A stretch of 64,000 bases of DNA from Demequina phytophila (lineage in GTDB: Bacteria > Actinomycetota > Actinomycetes > Actinomycetales > Demequinaceae). Shown here piece after piece: positions 43,969-54,298 of the stretch. The position numbers and the translations under genes are program-made. Numbering within the stretch: the stretch's first letter is position 1; each line of letters starts with the position of its first letter. Location: positions 124,001 through 188,000 of the forward strand of contig NZ_BBLW01000002.1 of NCBI RefSeq assembly GCF_000971135.1. Reading direction: 5' to 3'. The notes under the pieces were generated by a model. It worked only from the letters and a program-made list of their open reading frames with translations, ran no database searches and was not told the origin of the DNA.

Positions 43969-44949
43969 ATGGCGGGACGGCAGGCACCTCAGGCGACCTG
44001 GTATCGCGCCGCGCCCGCGCCGGTGGTGCTGATCTCGGGTCCCGAGAAGCTGCTGGCGTCGCGCGCCGTCGAGCGCGTCACGGCGACCATGCGCAAGGCC
44101 GGTGACATCGAGGTGAGCCGCCTCGACGCGAGCGCCTACGCCCGCGGCGGCCTCGCGGGCGCGACCAGCCCGTCGCTGTTCGCGGACCCGGGGCTGGTGG
44201 TGGTCGAGTCGCTCGAGGCGATGAACGACGACTTCCTCCAGGACGCGCTCGCGTACGTGGCGAATCCCGACCCCGAGTGCGTGGTGGTGATGCTGCACGG
44301 CGGCGGCGTGCGCGGCAAGAAGCTGCTCGACACGCTGCGCAAGGGCGGTGCCCCCGAGTACGCGTGCCCCGCGATCAAGAAGGACGCGGAGCTGGTCGAC
44401 TTCGTCACCGGGGAGTTCGAGCGCGCCAAGCGGCCTGCGCCGGCGCGCGCCATCCGGGCGCTCGTGGACGCGATCGGCGAGGACGTGCCCGAGCTCGCGG
44501 CGGCCTGCGCCCAGCTGATGAGCGACGTCGACGGCTCGATCGACGAGGCCGCGGTGGCCCGCTACTACGGCACCCGCGTCAACGCCACGGGTTTCGCCGT
44601 CGCGGACGCGGCCATCGCGGGTCGCACGGCGGACGCGATCGCGCTGGTGCGCCACGCGCTGTCGACCGGGACGGACCCCGTGCCCCTGATCGCCGCCCTC
44701 GCCTCGAAGCTGCGCACGCTCATCAAGGTGGGCGCCGCGCGCGGCAGGGGGGTGAGCCTCAAGGAGCTCGGCATCCAGCCGTGGCAGGAGGACCGCGCAC
44801 GCCGCGACCTGCGTCGCTGGGACGCGGACACACTCGCGCTCGCGGTCCAGGCGGTCGCACGCGCGGACGCGGAGATCAAGGGCGCCTCGCGCGCGCCCGG
44901 CTTCGCTCTCGAGCGCTGCGTGCGCACGGTCGCCGAGCTCGCCGCCTGA
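43969..44949 (+). CDS. holA: DNA polymerase III subunit delta
   Basis: 326 residues. Clamp-loader subunit that opens the sliding clamp. The N-terminal AAA-like region (PVVLISGPEKLLASRAVERV) and C-terminal collar (GTDPVPLIAALASKLRTLIKV, DAEIKGASRAPGFALERCV) are typical of HolA, and it follows comEC as in other actinobacteria. ATG 43969 has GGGAGG at 9 nt; GTG 43963, overlapping the comEC stop, is an alternative. Confidence 0.94.
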   Translation: MAGRQAPQATWYRAAPAPVVLISGPEKLLASRAVERVTATMRKAGDIEVSRLDASAYARGGLAGATSPSLFADPGLVVVESLEAMNDDFLQDALAYVANPDPECVVVMLHGGGVRGKKLLDTLRKGGAPEYACPAIKKDAELVDFVTGEFERAKRPAPARAIRALVDAIGEDVPELAAACAQLMSDVDGSIDEAAVARYYGTRVNATGFAVADAAIAGRTADAIALVRHALSTGTDPVPLIAALASKLRTLIKVGAARGRGVSLKELGIQPWQEDRARRDLRRWDADTLALAVQAVARADAEIKGASRAPGFALERCVRTVAELAA

Positions 44950-44953
44950 CGCT

Positions 44954-44978
44954 GGGCGCGGCTCAGCTCAGCGCGCCC
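44954..44978 (+). terminator. Hairpin after holA
   Basis: GGGCGCG (44954-44960) and CGCGCCC (44972-44978) flank 11 nt, starting 5 nt after the holA stop. It would end the comEA-comEC-holA messenger; no T run follows. Confidence 0.5.
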
Positions 44979-45242
44979 GCCGCCTGACGCGCGGCCCCCA
45001 CCCGCCCGCCGCGCGCGCCAGGGGGAAGTCAGAGACGGTTCGGCGGCATCGTCGATTCCTGCGGGGAAGTCAGCGACGCGAGGCCCGCGCGACCGCGCGC
45101 TCGACGTACTGCGGGTCGCCCGAATCGCCTGTCGAGGCGCCGCGTCAACCGTTTCCCCGCAGGAGCATGTGAACCCTCGAAACCGTCGCTGGTTTCCCCA
45201 TAGGAGCCGGCATGCCAGGGAGGGCTGCCCGGAACGCACGAA
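44979..45242. other. Gap between holA and rpsT: no gene, repeat elements only
   Basis: Between the holA hairpin and the rpsT terminator I see no credible coding frame or RNA gene. The stretch contains four related copies of a short element (45019-45208, listed separately). Confidence 0.6.
45019..45208. repeat. Four-copy intergenic repeat, two copies in each orientation
   Basis: A unit resembling TCCTGCGGGGAAGTCAGCG followed by ACG occurs at about 45019-45041 and 45056-45078 on the plus strand, and inverted at about 45143-45166 and 45178-45208. The core GGGGAA is kept in all four, and copies 2 and 3 share an 11-bp inverted match (CCTGCGGGGAA / TTCCCCGCAGG). The nested inverted layout could fold into a large RNA structure or bind a protein. 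Confidence 0.6.
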
Positions 45243-45271
45243 CGCCCCGATCGCCGAAGCGATGCGGGGCG
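45243..45271 (-). terminator. rpsT terminator
   Basis: CGCCCCGATCGC (45243-45254), a CGAA loop, and GCGATGCGGGGCG (45259-45271) form a strong stem with one bulge, 18 nt after the rpsT stop on the minus strand. Confidence 0.7.
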
Positions 45272-45289
45272 TAGGTGCGTGGAGGTCGC

Positions 45290-45550
45290 TTAGAGAGCGG
45301 CGACCTGCTTGGCCAGCGCCGACTTGCGGTTCGCGGCCTGGTTCTTGTGGATGACACCCTTGGACACGGCCTTGTCGAGCTTGACGGAGGCGGTCTTGAG
45401 GGCGGTCTCGGCGGTGGCCTTGTCGCCGGCGGCGATGGCCTCGCGCACCTTGCGGACGTTGGTCTTGAGCTCCGACTTGACGGCGACGTTGCGCAGGCGA
45501 GCCTTCTCGTTGGTGCCGATGCGCTTGATCTTCGACTTGATGTTTGCCAC
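45290..45550 (-). CDS. rpsT: 30S ribosomal protein S20
   Basis: 86 residues, basic and helical, starting [21 protein letters not shown] and ending [12 protein letters not shown], as in S20. It binds 16S rRNA in the small subunit. The start is GTG, preceded by AAGGAA; GTG may moderate translation. A TACAAT -10 box lies at 45621-45626 and a hairpin terminator after the stop, so it is a single-gene unit. Confidence 0.97.
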   Translation of the reverse strand: MANIKSKIKRIGTNEKARLRNVAVKSELKTNVRKVREAIAAGDKATAETALKTASVKLDKAVSKGVIHKNQAANRKSALAKQVAAL

Positions 45551-45620
45551 AGCGTTCCTTCTGCGTCTTGGTGAAAATTCTGGGGGTGGAGCGCGAGCAG
45601 GCGCTCACACACGAACGGAA

Positions 45621-45626
45621 ATTGTA
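45621..45626 (-). promoter_or_regulatory. -10 box (TACAAT) for rpsT
   Basis: TACAAT on the minus strand is a strong -10 match about 70 nt before the rpsT GTG, directly after the stop of the upstream PemK-like gene. The 5' leader of about 65 nt would leave room for S20 feedback control (inference). Confidence 0.55.
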
Positions 45627-46127
45627 TCAGCGATGGTGCTCTTTGAGCGAACCGGCGACGCGATCGAACGTCGCGCGGTCGAGGATCGCGCCCTCGCGGC
45701 GCACGCTGGAGGGGTCGACCCGCAGGATCCTGTCGAGCCGAACCTCGCTCGGCCGCCCCTGAGAATCCCACGGACCGGCGCCGATGTCCATCCAATACCG
45801 CCCCCAGCGAGCCTCCTGCGCCGCGTCGAGGTCGTGGTCCTGGCTGGTGAGCATGAGCGCCAGCAGCCACCGTCCGTCGCGCCCGATGAGCAGCACCGGG
45901 CGGTCCTTGCCCTGAGAGTGGTCCTCCTCGAACGGCACCCAGGTCCACACGACCTCGCCGGGGTCGGGGCTGCCGTCCAGGGTGGGCGAGTAGGAGACGC
46001 GCGGGACACCTGTGAAGTCGCCCGGGTAGGACGGGACCGTGGGGGCGGCGGTGGACGATGCGCCCGGCCGGGGGGTGGTGCGGACGGCCCGGACGATGCG
46101 CCGGAACAGGTCGAACAGGGAGCTCAC
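45627..46127 (-). CDS. PemK/MazF-like protein
   Basis: 166 residues. The C-terminal 110 show the PemK/MazF fold: PGEVVWTWVPFEEDHSQGKDRPVLLIG (in part), WLLALMLTSQDHDLD, and SEVRLDRILRVDPSSVRREG. The N-terminal 55 residues are a basic helix and an Ala/Pro/Ser linker. No antitoxin gene is adjacent. Instead its GTG overlaps the stop of a GGDEF-EAL gene. It may be a toxin-like ribonuclease or a housekeeping homologue; activity cannot be judged here. Confidence 0.82.
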   Translation of the reverse strand: MSSLFDLFRRIVRAVRTTPRPGASSTAAPTVPSYPGDFTGVPRVSYSPTLDGSPDPGEVVWTWVPFEEDHSQGKDRPVLLIGRDGRWLLALMLTSQDHDLDAAQEARWGRYWMDIGAGPWDSQGRPSEVRLDRILRVDPSSVRREGAILDRATFDRVAGSLKEHHR

Positions 46128-47842
46128 CCCGCCGACGGTACCGGCCCCTCGTGCGGCTCCGCCACGGGGGAGGGGCCGCGGAGGTCGAGCTCCTCGACGG
46201 GCTTGGCGTGGCCGAAGAGGAAGCCCTGGCCGAGCGTCCAGCCGTGCTCCTGCGCGATCGCGCGCTGCGCCTCGGACTCGACGCCCTCGATCACGCCGGA
46301 CATTGCAAGGCTCCGGGTGAGCGCCGCGACGGTCGTGGAGATGCGGTCGCCGGTGCCGCGGTCGCCCAGGCGAAGCGTGAACTCGCGGGCGAGCTTGAGA
46401 CCCGAGACCGGGTTGAGGAGCACCGAGCTGAGCGCGGAGTAGCCGGTGCCGAAGTCGTCGATGATGAGGTCGACGCCCAGCGCGGTGAGCCCCTCGAGGT
46501 CGGAGCGGGCGGCCTGGGTGGCGATCAGCATGCCCGACTCGGTGATCTCGAGCCCGAGCCGGCGCGGGTCGATGCGCGTCGCCTCGAGCGCCTGGGTGAC
46601 CACGCGGGTGAGGTCGGCGGAGCCGATCTGCCGTGTCGACACGTTGACGAACACGCGGCCGGTGAACTCGGGGTGCGCCGCGATGAACTCGCACGCCTGC
46701 GAGATCACGAACGCGCCGAGGGGCACCACGAGGTTCGCCTCCTCGCACACCTCGATGAACTCCTCGGGGAGCAGCAGCCCGCGGTTCGGGTGGTTCCAGC
46801 GCACCAGCGCCTCGTAGGCGACCACCTCGGCGGTGTCGAGGCGCACGATCGGCTGGTAGTGGACCACCAGCTCTCCCTCGCGGATCGCGGCACGCAGCTC
46901 CGACTCGATGGACAGCTTGTTCAGCGCGTGCGAGCGGAGCTCGCTGGTGAAGACCTCGACGCGTGCGCGGCCGCGCTGCTTGGCCGCGTACATCGCGGTG
47001 TCGGCGTTGCGCAGCAGGCTCTCCGCCGTGATGTCGGGCTCGGCGAGCGCGAGCCCGGCGCTCACGGTCGGCACCACCTCGTGGCCGCCGACCGTGAAGG
47101 GGATCTGCACGTCGGAGGCGATCACGGTGAGCAGCGCCTCCGCGGCCGCCTGCGTCGCGACGGACTCGAGGACCACCACGAACTCGTCGCCGCCGAGCCG
47201 TGCGACGGTGTCGCCGGGGCGGACGGCTCCCTTGATGCGGCGCGCGATCGCCTGGAGGAGCGCGTCGCCCGCCTCGTGGCCGAGCGAGTCGTTGACCACC
47301 TTGAAGTGGTCGACGTCGAGGAAGATGCACGCGATCGTGTGGGCGTCGGTGCGGCGCGACTCGAGCGCGCCCTCGAGCCGCTCGAGCAGGTTGGTGCGGT
47401 TCGCGAGGCCGGTGAGGTGGTCGTACATCGCGCGCCGCTCGAGCAGGTCCTTGGCGCGGCGGATCTCGGTGATGTCCTCGACGTGGACGAAGTAGCGTGC
47501 GCCGCCGCCGGGCGCGGCGCCGTCCTCCGCGTCCGCCTCGGGGGCGAGGGTCACCGTCATGCGCGTCCACACGGCGTCGCCGTTGCGGTGCAGCAGGCGG
47601 GTCTGCGCCTGGAAGTAGGGCAGCTCGTCCTGGTCCAGCTGCGACCTGAGCTCCTCGTGGTGCGAGACGTCGTCGGGGTGGGTGAGCTCGCGCAGCCGGT
47701 AGGTGCGGAGCCCTGCCACGGTCCTGCCGGCGATGCGCGCGAACGCGTCGTTGGCGTCGAGCACCACGCCGTCCGCGCCGAGCACCACCATGCCGATCGG
47801 CGAGCCGTCGAACGCCGGACGGAACAGGCTGGACTCCGTCAT
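46124..47842 (-). CDS. PAS-GGDEF-EAL protein, cyclic di-GMP turnover
   Basis: 572 residues: PAS domain (about 10-125), GGDEF domain (135-300) and EAL domain (315-560). GGDEF at 217-221 is intact, with an RxxD inhibitory site (RPGD, 208-211) at the usual distance. EAL at 344-346 is intact, with NVS, EITES, DDFGTGYSAL and EGVES also present. The usual LKIDRSF reads LKLAREF. Both activities are thus possible; which one dominates is unknown. No membrane segment: a cytoplasmic sensor. ATG follows GAGGAGG, and a TACAAG box lies near 47893. Confidence 0.93.
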   Translation of the reverse strand: MTESSLFRPAFDGSPIGMVVLGADGVVLDANDAFARIAGRTVAGLRTYRLRELTHPDDVSHHEELRSQLDQDELPYFQAQTRLLHRNGDAVWTRMTVTLAPEADAEDGAAPGGGARYFVHVEDITEIRRAKDLLERRAMYDHLTGLANRTNLLERLEGALESRRTDAHTIACIFLDVDHFKVVNDSLGHEAGDALLQAIARRIKGAVRPGDTVARLGGDEFVVVLESVATQAAAEALLTVIASDVQIPFTVGGHEVVPTVSAGLALAEPDITAESLLRNADTAMYAAKQRGRARVEVFTSELRSHALNKLSIESELRAAIREGELVVHYQPIVRLDTAEVVAYEALVRWNHPNRGLLLPEEFIEVCEEANLVVPLGAFVISQACEFIAAHPEFTGRVFVNVSTRQIGSADLTRVVTQALEATRIDPRRLGLEITESGMLIATQAARSDLEGLTALGVDLIIDDFGTGYSALSSVLLNPVSGLKLAREFTLRLGDRGTGDRISTTVAALTRSLAMSGVIEGVESEAQRAIAQEHGWTLGQGFLFGHAKPVEELDLRGPSPVAEPHEGPVPSAG

Positions 47843-48005
47843 GCTCGCCTCCTCGGTCGTGGCCGCGCACGGGATGCACACGGTTCCGTCCCTTGTATCG
47901 GCACGTCGGCGGCGGCCATGAGGGTTTCGGGCCGCCGCGGTGCCGCCCGACTTCATGGGAGAATAGCCCGCACCTTTCCGTCCGAGCCGAGGAACCGTCA
48001 TCACC

Positions 48006-49859
<1,854 letters not shown>

Positions 49860-49898
49860 GTGCTCCCGTCCGACGCGACGGATCATGCCCTCACCAGG

Positions 49899-49904
49899 CA
49901 TGAT
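49899..49904 (+). promoter_or_regulatory. -10 box (CATGAT) for leaderless hemW
   Basis: CATGAT lies 6 nt before ATG 49911. It departs from TANNNT at the first base, so this is weaker than the others. Confidence 0.35.
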
Positions 49905-49910
49905 GAGCAC

Positions 49911-51095
49911 ATGAATACCGCTGTGGGGGCGCGGGACTTCGGCGTCTACGTGCATGTGCCGTTCTGCTCGGTGCGCTGCGGCTACTGCGACTTCAACACG
50001 TACGCCCCCGGCGAGGTCGAGGGCGCGACCCGCGAGGGCTACGTCGAGGCCGCGCTCAGGGAGATGGATCTGGCCCGTACCGCGATGCCGGGCGACACGC
50101 GTGCCGCCCGCACCGTGTTCTTCGGTGGCGGCACCCCGACCATGCTCGACTCGTCCGCCCTCATCGCGCTGCTCGACGGGATCCGCGGCACCTGGGGTCT
50201 CAGCGCCGACGCCGAGGTGACCACCGAGGCCAACCCGGACTCGGTCACCAAGGAATCGCTGCACGCGCTCGCGCGCGCCGGGTTCACGCGCGTGAGCCTC
50301 GGCATGCAGTCCGCCGTGCCGCACGTGCTGCGCACCCTCGACAGGACGCATAACCCCGCGAACGTCGCGCGCGCCGTCGCGGCGGCCCGCGACGCCGGTC
50401 TCAAGGTCAGCCTCGACCTCATCTACGGCACGCCGGGGGAGTCCCTGAGCGACTGGCGCGCGAGCCTCGAGGCCGTGATCGCGCTGGAGCCCGATCACGT
50501 GAGCGCGTACGCGCTGGTGATCGAGCCGGGCACGCGCATGGGCGCCCAGCTGCGCCGTGGTGAGGTCGAGCCTACGGACCCCGACATCCAGGCGGACATG
50601 TACGAGCTCGCGGACACGCTGCTGTCGGCGGCCGGCTACTCCTGGTACGAGGTCTCCAACTGGGCGCGCGAGCCCGCCGACCGCTGCCGGCACAACATGG
50701 CGTACTGGCGCAGCCAGGACTGGTGGGGCGTGGGACCGGGCGCGCACTCGTACCTCGGGCCGCGCACCCTCCCCGACGGCGACGCCGTCTCCGCGCGCCG
50801 CTGGTGGAACGTCAAGCACCCGCGCGCGTACGCCGCGCGGCTGGCCGAGGGGGCAAGCCCCGAGGCCGAGGGCGAGGAGCTCGCCGGCGAGGACCTGCGG
50901 CTCGAGCAGGTCATGCTGCGCCTGCGCCTGTCCGAGGGCATCCCCGCCCAGCTCGTCGAGGGCCGGGCGGAGGCGGTGTCGCGCCTCATCGCGGACGGGC
51001 TGCTCGACGGCGCCGCCGCGCTGCGCGGGACGCTCAAGCTCACCCGTCGTGGCCGCCTGCTCGCGGACCTCGCGGTGCGCGCGCTCGCCTTCTGA
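49911..51095 (+). CDS. hemW: Radical SAM heme chaperone HemW
   Basis: 394 residues with the radical SAM motif VPFCSVRCGYCDFNTY, followed by VFFGGGTPTML and SLGMQSAVPHVLRTLDR. The CNxxYW segment RHNMAYWRSQDWWGVGPGAHS is present; HemW family members bind and transfer heme and are often misannotated as HemN. It follows lepA as in many actinobacteria. The start at 49911 begins the conserved domain; the open frame from 49860 adds an atypical tail. Confidence 0.93.
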   Translation: MNTAVGARDFGVYVHVPFCSVRCGYCDFNTYAPGEVEGATREGYVEAALREMDLARTAMPGDTRAARTVFFGGGTPTMLDSSALIALLDGIRGTWGLSADAEVTTEANPDSVTKESLHALARAGFTRVSLGMQSAVPHVLRTLDRTHNPANVARAVAAARDAGLKVSLDLIYGTPGESLSDWRASLEAVIALEPDHVSAYALVIEPGTRMGAQLRRGEVEPTDPDIQADMYELADTLLSAAGYSWYEVSNWAREPADRCRHNMAYWRSQDWWGVGPGAHSYLGPRTLPDGDAVSARRWWNVKHPRAYAARLAEGASPEAEGEELAGEDLRLEQVMLRLRLSEGIPAQLVEGRAEAVSRLIADGLLDGAAALRGTLKLTRRGRLLADLAVRALAF

Positions 51096-51213
51096 CGGGC
51101 GGGCCGCGGCGGCGTCAGCACCACCGTCAGCGCCACCGCCCGCGCCGCCTCCCGCGACTCGCCGCCGCCACCTGGGCGCTTCGCGCGCGGTATCGGATGT
51201 CCGCCGCGGCGCC

Positions 51214-51219
51214 TACCCT
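51214..51219 (+). promoter_or_regulatory. -10 box (TACCCT) before the acyltransferase gene
   Basis: Same hexamer as before hemC. Counting 6 nt downstream lands on CTG 51226, in frame with the acyltransferase, which has no upstream ATG, GTG or TTG. Confidence 0.4.
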
Positions 51220-51225
51220 TGACGG

Positions 51226-53277
51226 CTGGACGCATCCCGGAAGGAGGGGCGGCCGGGCAGGCCGCCGCACACGCTCATCGCCACGCAGACCATCGCACGG
51301 GACACCGCTCCCGACACCGCCGACCGCGGCGTCCCTCACGGGCGCATCGCGGGGCTGGACGGCCTGCGCGCCCTCGCGGTGATCATGGTGGTGGCGTTCC
51401 ACCTCGCGCCGTCGGCGCTCCCCGGAGGCTTCGTGGGCGTCGACATGTTCTTCGTGCTGTCGGGCTTCCTCATCACCACGATCCTGCTGCGCGAGCACGC
51501 CCGCGGCGGACGCCCGTCGCTGCGACGCTTCTGGGTGCACCGCGCGCGTCGCCTGCTTCCGGCGCTGGGCATCACGGTGGTGGCCGCCGTCGCCGCCGTG
51601 TCCGCCGCCGCCTGGATCGGGAGCCTCGCGGGCACGCCGGTGGAGGCGAGCCCGTGGGGTGACCTGCTGGTCGGGAGCGGCGCCCAGGTGGTCGCCGCGG
51701 CGACGTTCACGAGCAACTGGGCGGCGATCGCCACCGGGCAGAGCTACGCCGCCGCCGCGTCCCCCCACCTGCTCGAGAACCTGTGGTCTCTCGCGGTCGA
51801 GGAGCAGTTCTACCTGCTGTGGCCCCTGGCGGTCGTGGCCGTGGTCGCGGTGGGGTGGACGATGCGCGGTGCGGCCCGGGCGGCCGCCCTCCTGGCGCTC
51901 GGGTCGGCGTGGGCGATGGCGGCGCTGCTGCCCGCCGACGGCGATCCGACGCGCGTCTACATGGGCACCGACACGCACGCGTTCGGGCTCATGATCGGCG
52001 CGGCCCTCGCGTTCTGGTGGGCGCGGCCCGCGACGCGCGCCTCTCTCGCGGCGCGGCGGCCGCGCGCGATCAGCGTGGGCTTCGTGAGCGCCGCGGCCCT
52101 CGTCGCGATCGCGGCCTTCCTGCCGTGGGACTCGGCCTGGACGTACCGCGGCGGCCTGCTGCTCGCCTCCGTCGCCGCCGCCGGGGTGATCCACATGCTC
52201 GTCGCCGTCCCCGCCCTCGGCGAGGTGCTCGACGCGCGTCCCCTGCGCTGGCTGGGCGACCGTTCCTACGGGATCTACCTGTGGCATTGGCCGCTGCTCG
52301 TGATCGTCGTCACGGCGCTCGACGGGGGACGGGTGCGTGACGCCTCGGGGCTCGCCGTCGCGATCACCGCGGCCGCCACGCTCGCCGCCGCGGCAGCGTC
52401 CTACCGGTGGGTCGAGGCGCCCGTGCGTCGGCTCGGCTTCCGCAGGGCCGCACGCATGAGCGTCCGCCTGCTCGCCCCGCGCCCCACGCAGTCGCCGGGC
52501 TCGCGCGTCCGTCGCCGCCCCGTCGTCCTCGTGACGGCCGTCGCGGCGGCGCTGACCGCGACCGCGATCGCCGGCATCGTCCACGCCCCCGCGCAGACGG
52601 CGCTCGAGGCGCGGCTCGCGGAGGGTGCGCGCGTCGCCGCGCAGGCCGCGAGCACGCCGCCCGCGCCTGCCGCGACGCCCTCGACCGTACCGACGCCCGG
52701 AGCCCGCGCATCGTCCGTCCTCGGGACCGTCGCGCCGGCGCTGCCGGCCCGCGTGCCGCCGCCGGGCGCGCTGCCGAAGCCCATCCCTGAGACGCCCGAC
52801 GGCCGCGACGTCACGGTGGTCGGCGACTCCGTGGCGCTGGGTTCCGCGCCCGCGCTCGCGAAGGCGTTGCCGGGCATCGCGATCGACGCGGAGGTGGGCC
52901 GCCAGTTCCAGGACGGCGTGGACCGTGTCGAGTCCCTCGCACGCCAGGGGAGGCTCCGGGACTACGTGGTGGTCGCGCTCGGCACCAACGGCGCGGTGCC
53001 GGGCGACGAGGTCGACCGCCTGCTCGCCGCGGTCGACGGCCGCCCCGTGGTGATGGTGACACCGTTCGGCGACCGCTCGTGGATGGAGGGGTCGCAGCGC
53101 GCCGTCCGCGATGCCGCCCACGGCAACGACGCGGTCCTGCTCGCGGACTGGCAGCGCGCCGTCGAGCGGGATCCGTCCGTCCTGGGCCCCGACGGCATCC
53201 ACCCCGACGAGCAGGGCATGACCGTGTTCGCGCGGGTGGTGACGGACGCGCTCACCCGCGCCAGCATCGTGCGCTGA
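51226..53277 (+). CDS. Acyltransferase-3 membrane protein with C-terminal SGNH-like domain
   Basis: Acyltransferase 3 domain with about ten membrane helices (RIAGLDGLRALAVIMVVAFH, FVGVDMFFVLSGFLI, WSLAVEEQFYLLWP, SYGIYLWHWPLL) and, after an Ala/Pro linker, an SGNH-hydrolase-like domain (VTVVGDSVALGSAPAL, ALGTNGAVPGDEV, GPDGIHPDEQG), as in OatA-like O-acetyltransferases of wall polymers. The start is unresolved: the conserved N-terminus begins near 51343, but the first canonical start in frame is GTG 51379. No stop lies between 51223 and there, and the codons keep GC at position 3, so I place the start at CTG 51226 provisionally. Confidence 0.85.
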   Translation: MDASRKEGRPGRPPHTLIATQTIARDTAPDTADRGVPHGRIAGLDGLRALAVIMVVAFHLAPSALPGGFVGVDMFFVLSGFLITTILLREHARGGRPSLRRFWVHRARRLLPALGITVVAAVAAVSAAAWIGSLAGTPVEASPWGDLLVGSGAQVVAAATFTSNWAAIATGQSYAAAASPHLLENLWSLAVEEQFYLLWPLAVVAVVAVGWTMRGAARAAALLALGSAWAMAALLPADGDPTRVYMGTDTHAFGLMIGAALAFWWARPATRASLAARRPRAISVGFVSAAALVAIAAFLPWDSAWTYRGGLLLASVAAAGVIHMLVAVPALGEVLDARPLRWLGDRSYGIYLWHWPLLVIVVTALDGGRVRDASGLAVAITAAATLAAAAASYRWVEAPVRRLGFRRAARMSVRLLAPRPTQSPGSRVRRRPVVLVTAVAAALTATAIAGIVHAPAQTALEARLAEGARVAAQAASTPPAPAATPSTVPTPGARASSVLGTVAPALPARVPPPGALPKPIPETPDGRDVTVVGDSVALGSAPALAKALPGIAIDAEVGRQFQDGVDRVESLARQGRLRDYVVVALGTNGAVPGDEVDRLLAAVDGRPVVMVTPFGDRSWMEGSQRAVRDAAHGNDAVLLADWQRAVERDPSVLGPDGIHPDEQGMTVFARVVTDALTRASIVR

Positions 53278-53293
53278 CCCCGAGCACGCGAAG

Positions 53294-53325
53294 GGCCGGG
53301 CCCCGGGTCGCCCCGAGGTCCGGCC
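53294..53325. terminator. Hairpin between converging genes
   Basis: GGCCGG (53294-53299) pairs with CCGGCC (53320-53325), with further CGGG/CCCG pairing inside. It is the only structure in the 63-bp gap between the acyltransferase and the minus-strand DUF4870 gene. Confidence 0.5.
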
Positions 53326-53340
53326 GTGGCGTCGTGCCCG

Positions 53341-53823
53341 CTACTTGATGAACGGGATGACGAGCGGGATCTTGTAGTACTCGCCGCTGTTGGCCTTCAC
53401 GCCCGCCACGATCGAGATCACGAGCGCGTAGATCAGGTAGGCGATCATCAGCGGGATGGTGACGAAGAACCCGAGGAAGAACGTGAGGAACCCGAGCGCG
53501 ACGCCACCCACCACCACCACGAGCGAGGTGAGCTGCAGGTTGAGGTTGGTCTTGCCGTGCCAGTCGACCAGCGCGGAGCGCTCGCGGTAGATGAGCCACA
53601 TGATCAGCGGCACCAGGAACGCGAGCGTGCCTCCGGTCACCACGAGGGCGACGGCGGCGAGGATGTGCACCAGCATCGCGATGGTGCGGGCGTCGCTCTC
53701 GAGCATGGGCGCGGGGGCGACGTGGGTGGGCGGCGCGGGCGCCGCCTGGGGCTGCTGCGGCGAGTCGGCCTCGGGGGGCACGGTCCCGTCCGCAGGGATC
53801 TGAGGCTGGGTGGTGTCGTTCAT
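53341..53823 (-). CDS. DUF4870 membrane protein
   Basis: 160 residues: a Pro/Ala/Gln-rich N-terminus of about 50 residues, then three helices with FLVPLIMWLIYRERSALVDWHGKTNLNLQ, quoted in part as LIYRERSALVDWHGKTNLN, the mark of DUF4870. The family is found widely; function unknown. It is a paralogue of the next gene, in tandem and on the same strand, and ends YYKIPLVIPFIK. No convincing ribosome site is seen before ATG 53823. Confidence 0.88.
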   Translation of the reverse strand: MNDTTQPQIPADGTVPPEADSPQQPQAAPAPPTHVAPAPMLESDARTIAMLVHILAAVALVVTGGTLAFLVPLIMWLIYRERSALVDWHGKTNLNLQLTSLVVVVGGVALGFLTFFLGFFVTIPLMIAYLIYALVISIVAGVKANSGEYYKIPLVIPFIK

Positions 53824-53845
53824 GGCTTCAGGCTCGCAGGAAAGG

Positions 53846-53884
53846 CAGGGCCCCGCATCCACCACGAGGGGGAGCGGGGCCCTG
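53846..53884 (-). terminator. Terminator between the two DUF4870 genes
   Basis: CAGGGCCCCGC (53846-53856) and GCGGGGCCCTG (53874-53884) are perfect 11-bp arms around 17 nt, 21 nt after the stop of the upstream minus-strand gene. On that strand CCTTTCCTG follows, giving a short pyrimidine tract. It suggests that the two DUF4870 genes have separate messengers. Confidence 0.7.
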
Positions 53885-53905
53885 ATTCGGATCGGGGTGC
53901 GACCC

Positions 53906-54298
53906 TTACTTCACGATCCGCCAGTTGAGCGGGTAGCGGTAGCTCTCGCCGCGGTTCGCGGCCAGGCCGGCCATGATGCAGAGGATGAGGGTGGCGATGC
54001 CGACCACCGGCAGGATCACGAAGCCGATGAGGATGACCGTGGTGATCGCGCCGATGATCTGCGCGATCGTCACCAGGATCGAGAAGTTCAGCGCCTCCTT
54101 GCCCTGATCGTCCACGAACGCGCTGCGCTCTCGGAAGATGAGCCAGATGATGAGCGGCGGCAGGAAGCCGAACAGGATGATGCCCAGGTGGGCGAGCATC
54201 GCCCAGAGACGCTCGTCGCTCTGCGTCATGGGCTGGGGGCCGTACGGCTGCTGCGGCGGGGGCGGGGACTGCGGCGGGGGCGGCGGATAGTCGGTCAT
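53906..54298 (-). CDS. DUF4870 membrane protein, second copy
   Basis: 130 residues: N-terminal Pro/Gln-rich stretch (MTDYPPPPPQSPPPPQQPYG), then WAMLAHLGIILFGFLPPLII, LIFREREAF-like signature (LIFRERSAFVDDQGKEALNF) and a hydrophobic C-terminus ending RYPLNWRIVK. Function unknown. ATG follows GGGAGAG. Tandem duplication with the neighbour is likely, but they have diverged well outside the signature. Confidence 0.9.
   Translation of the reverse strand: MTDYPPPPPQSPPPPQQPYGPQPMTQSDERLWAMLAHLGIILFGFLPPLIIWLIFRERSAFVDDQGKEALNFSILVTIAQIIGAITTVILIGFVILPVVGIATLILCIMAGLAANRGESYRYPLNWRIVK

Noticed and set aside
44950-45289. tRNA or other structural RNA gene in the holA-rpsT gap
   Set aside because: No cloverleaf or known RNA motif is visible; the stems seen are explained by two hairpins and the four-copy repeat.
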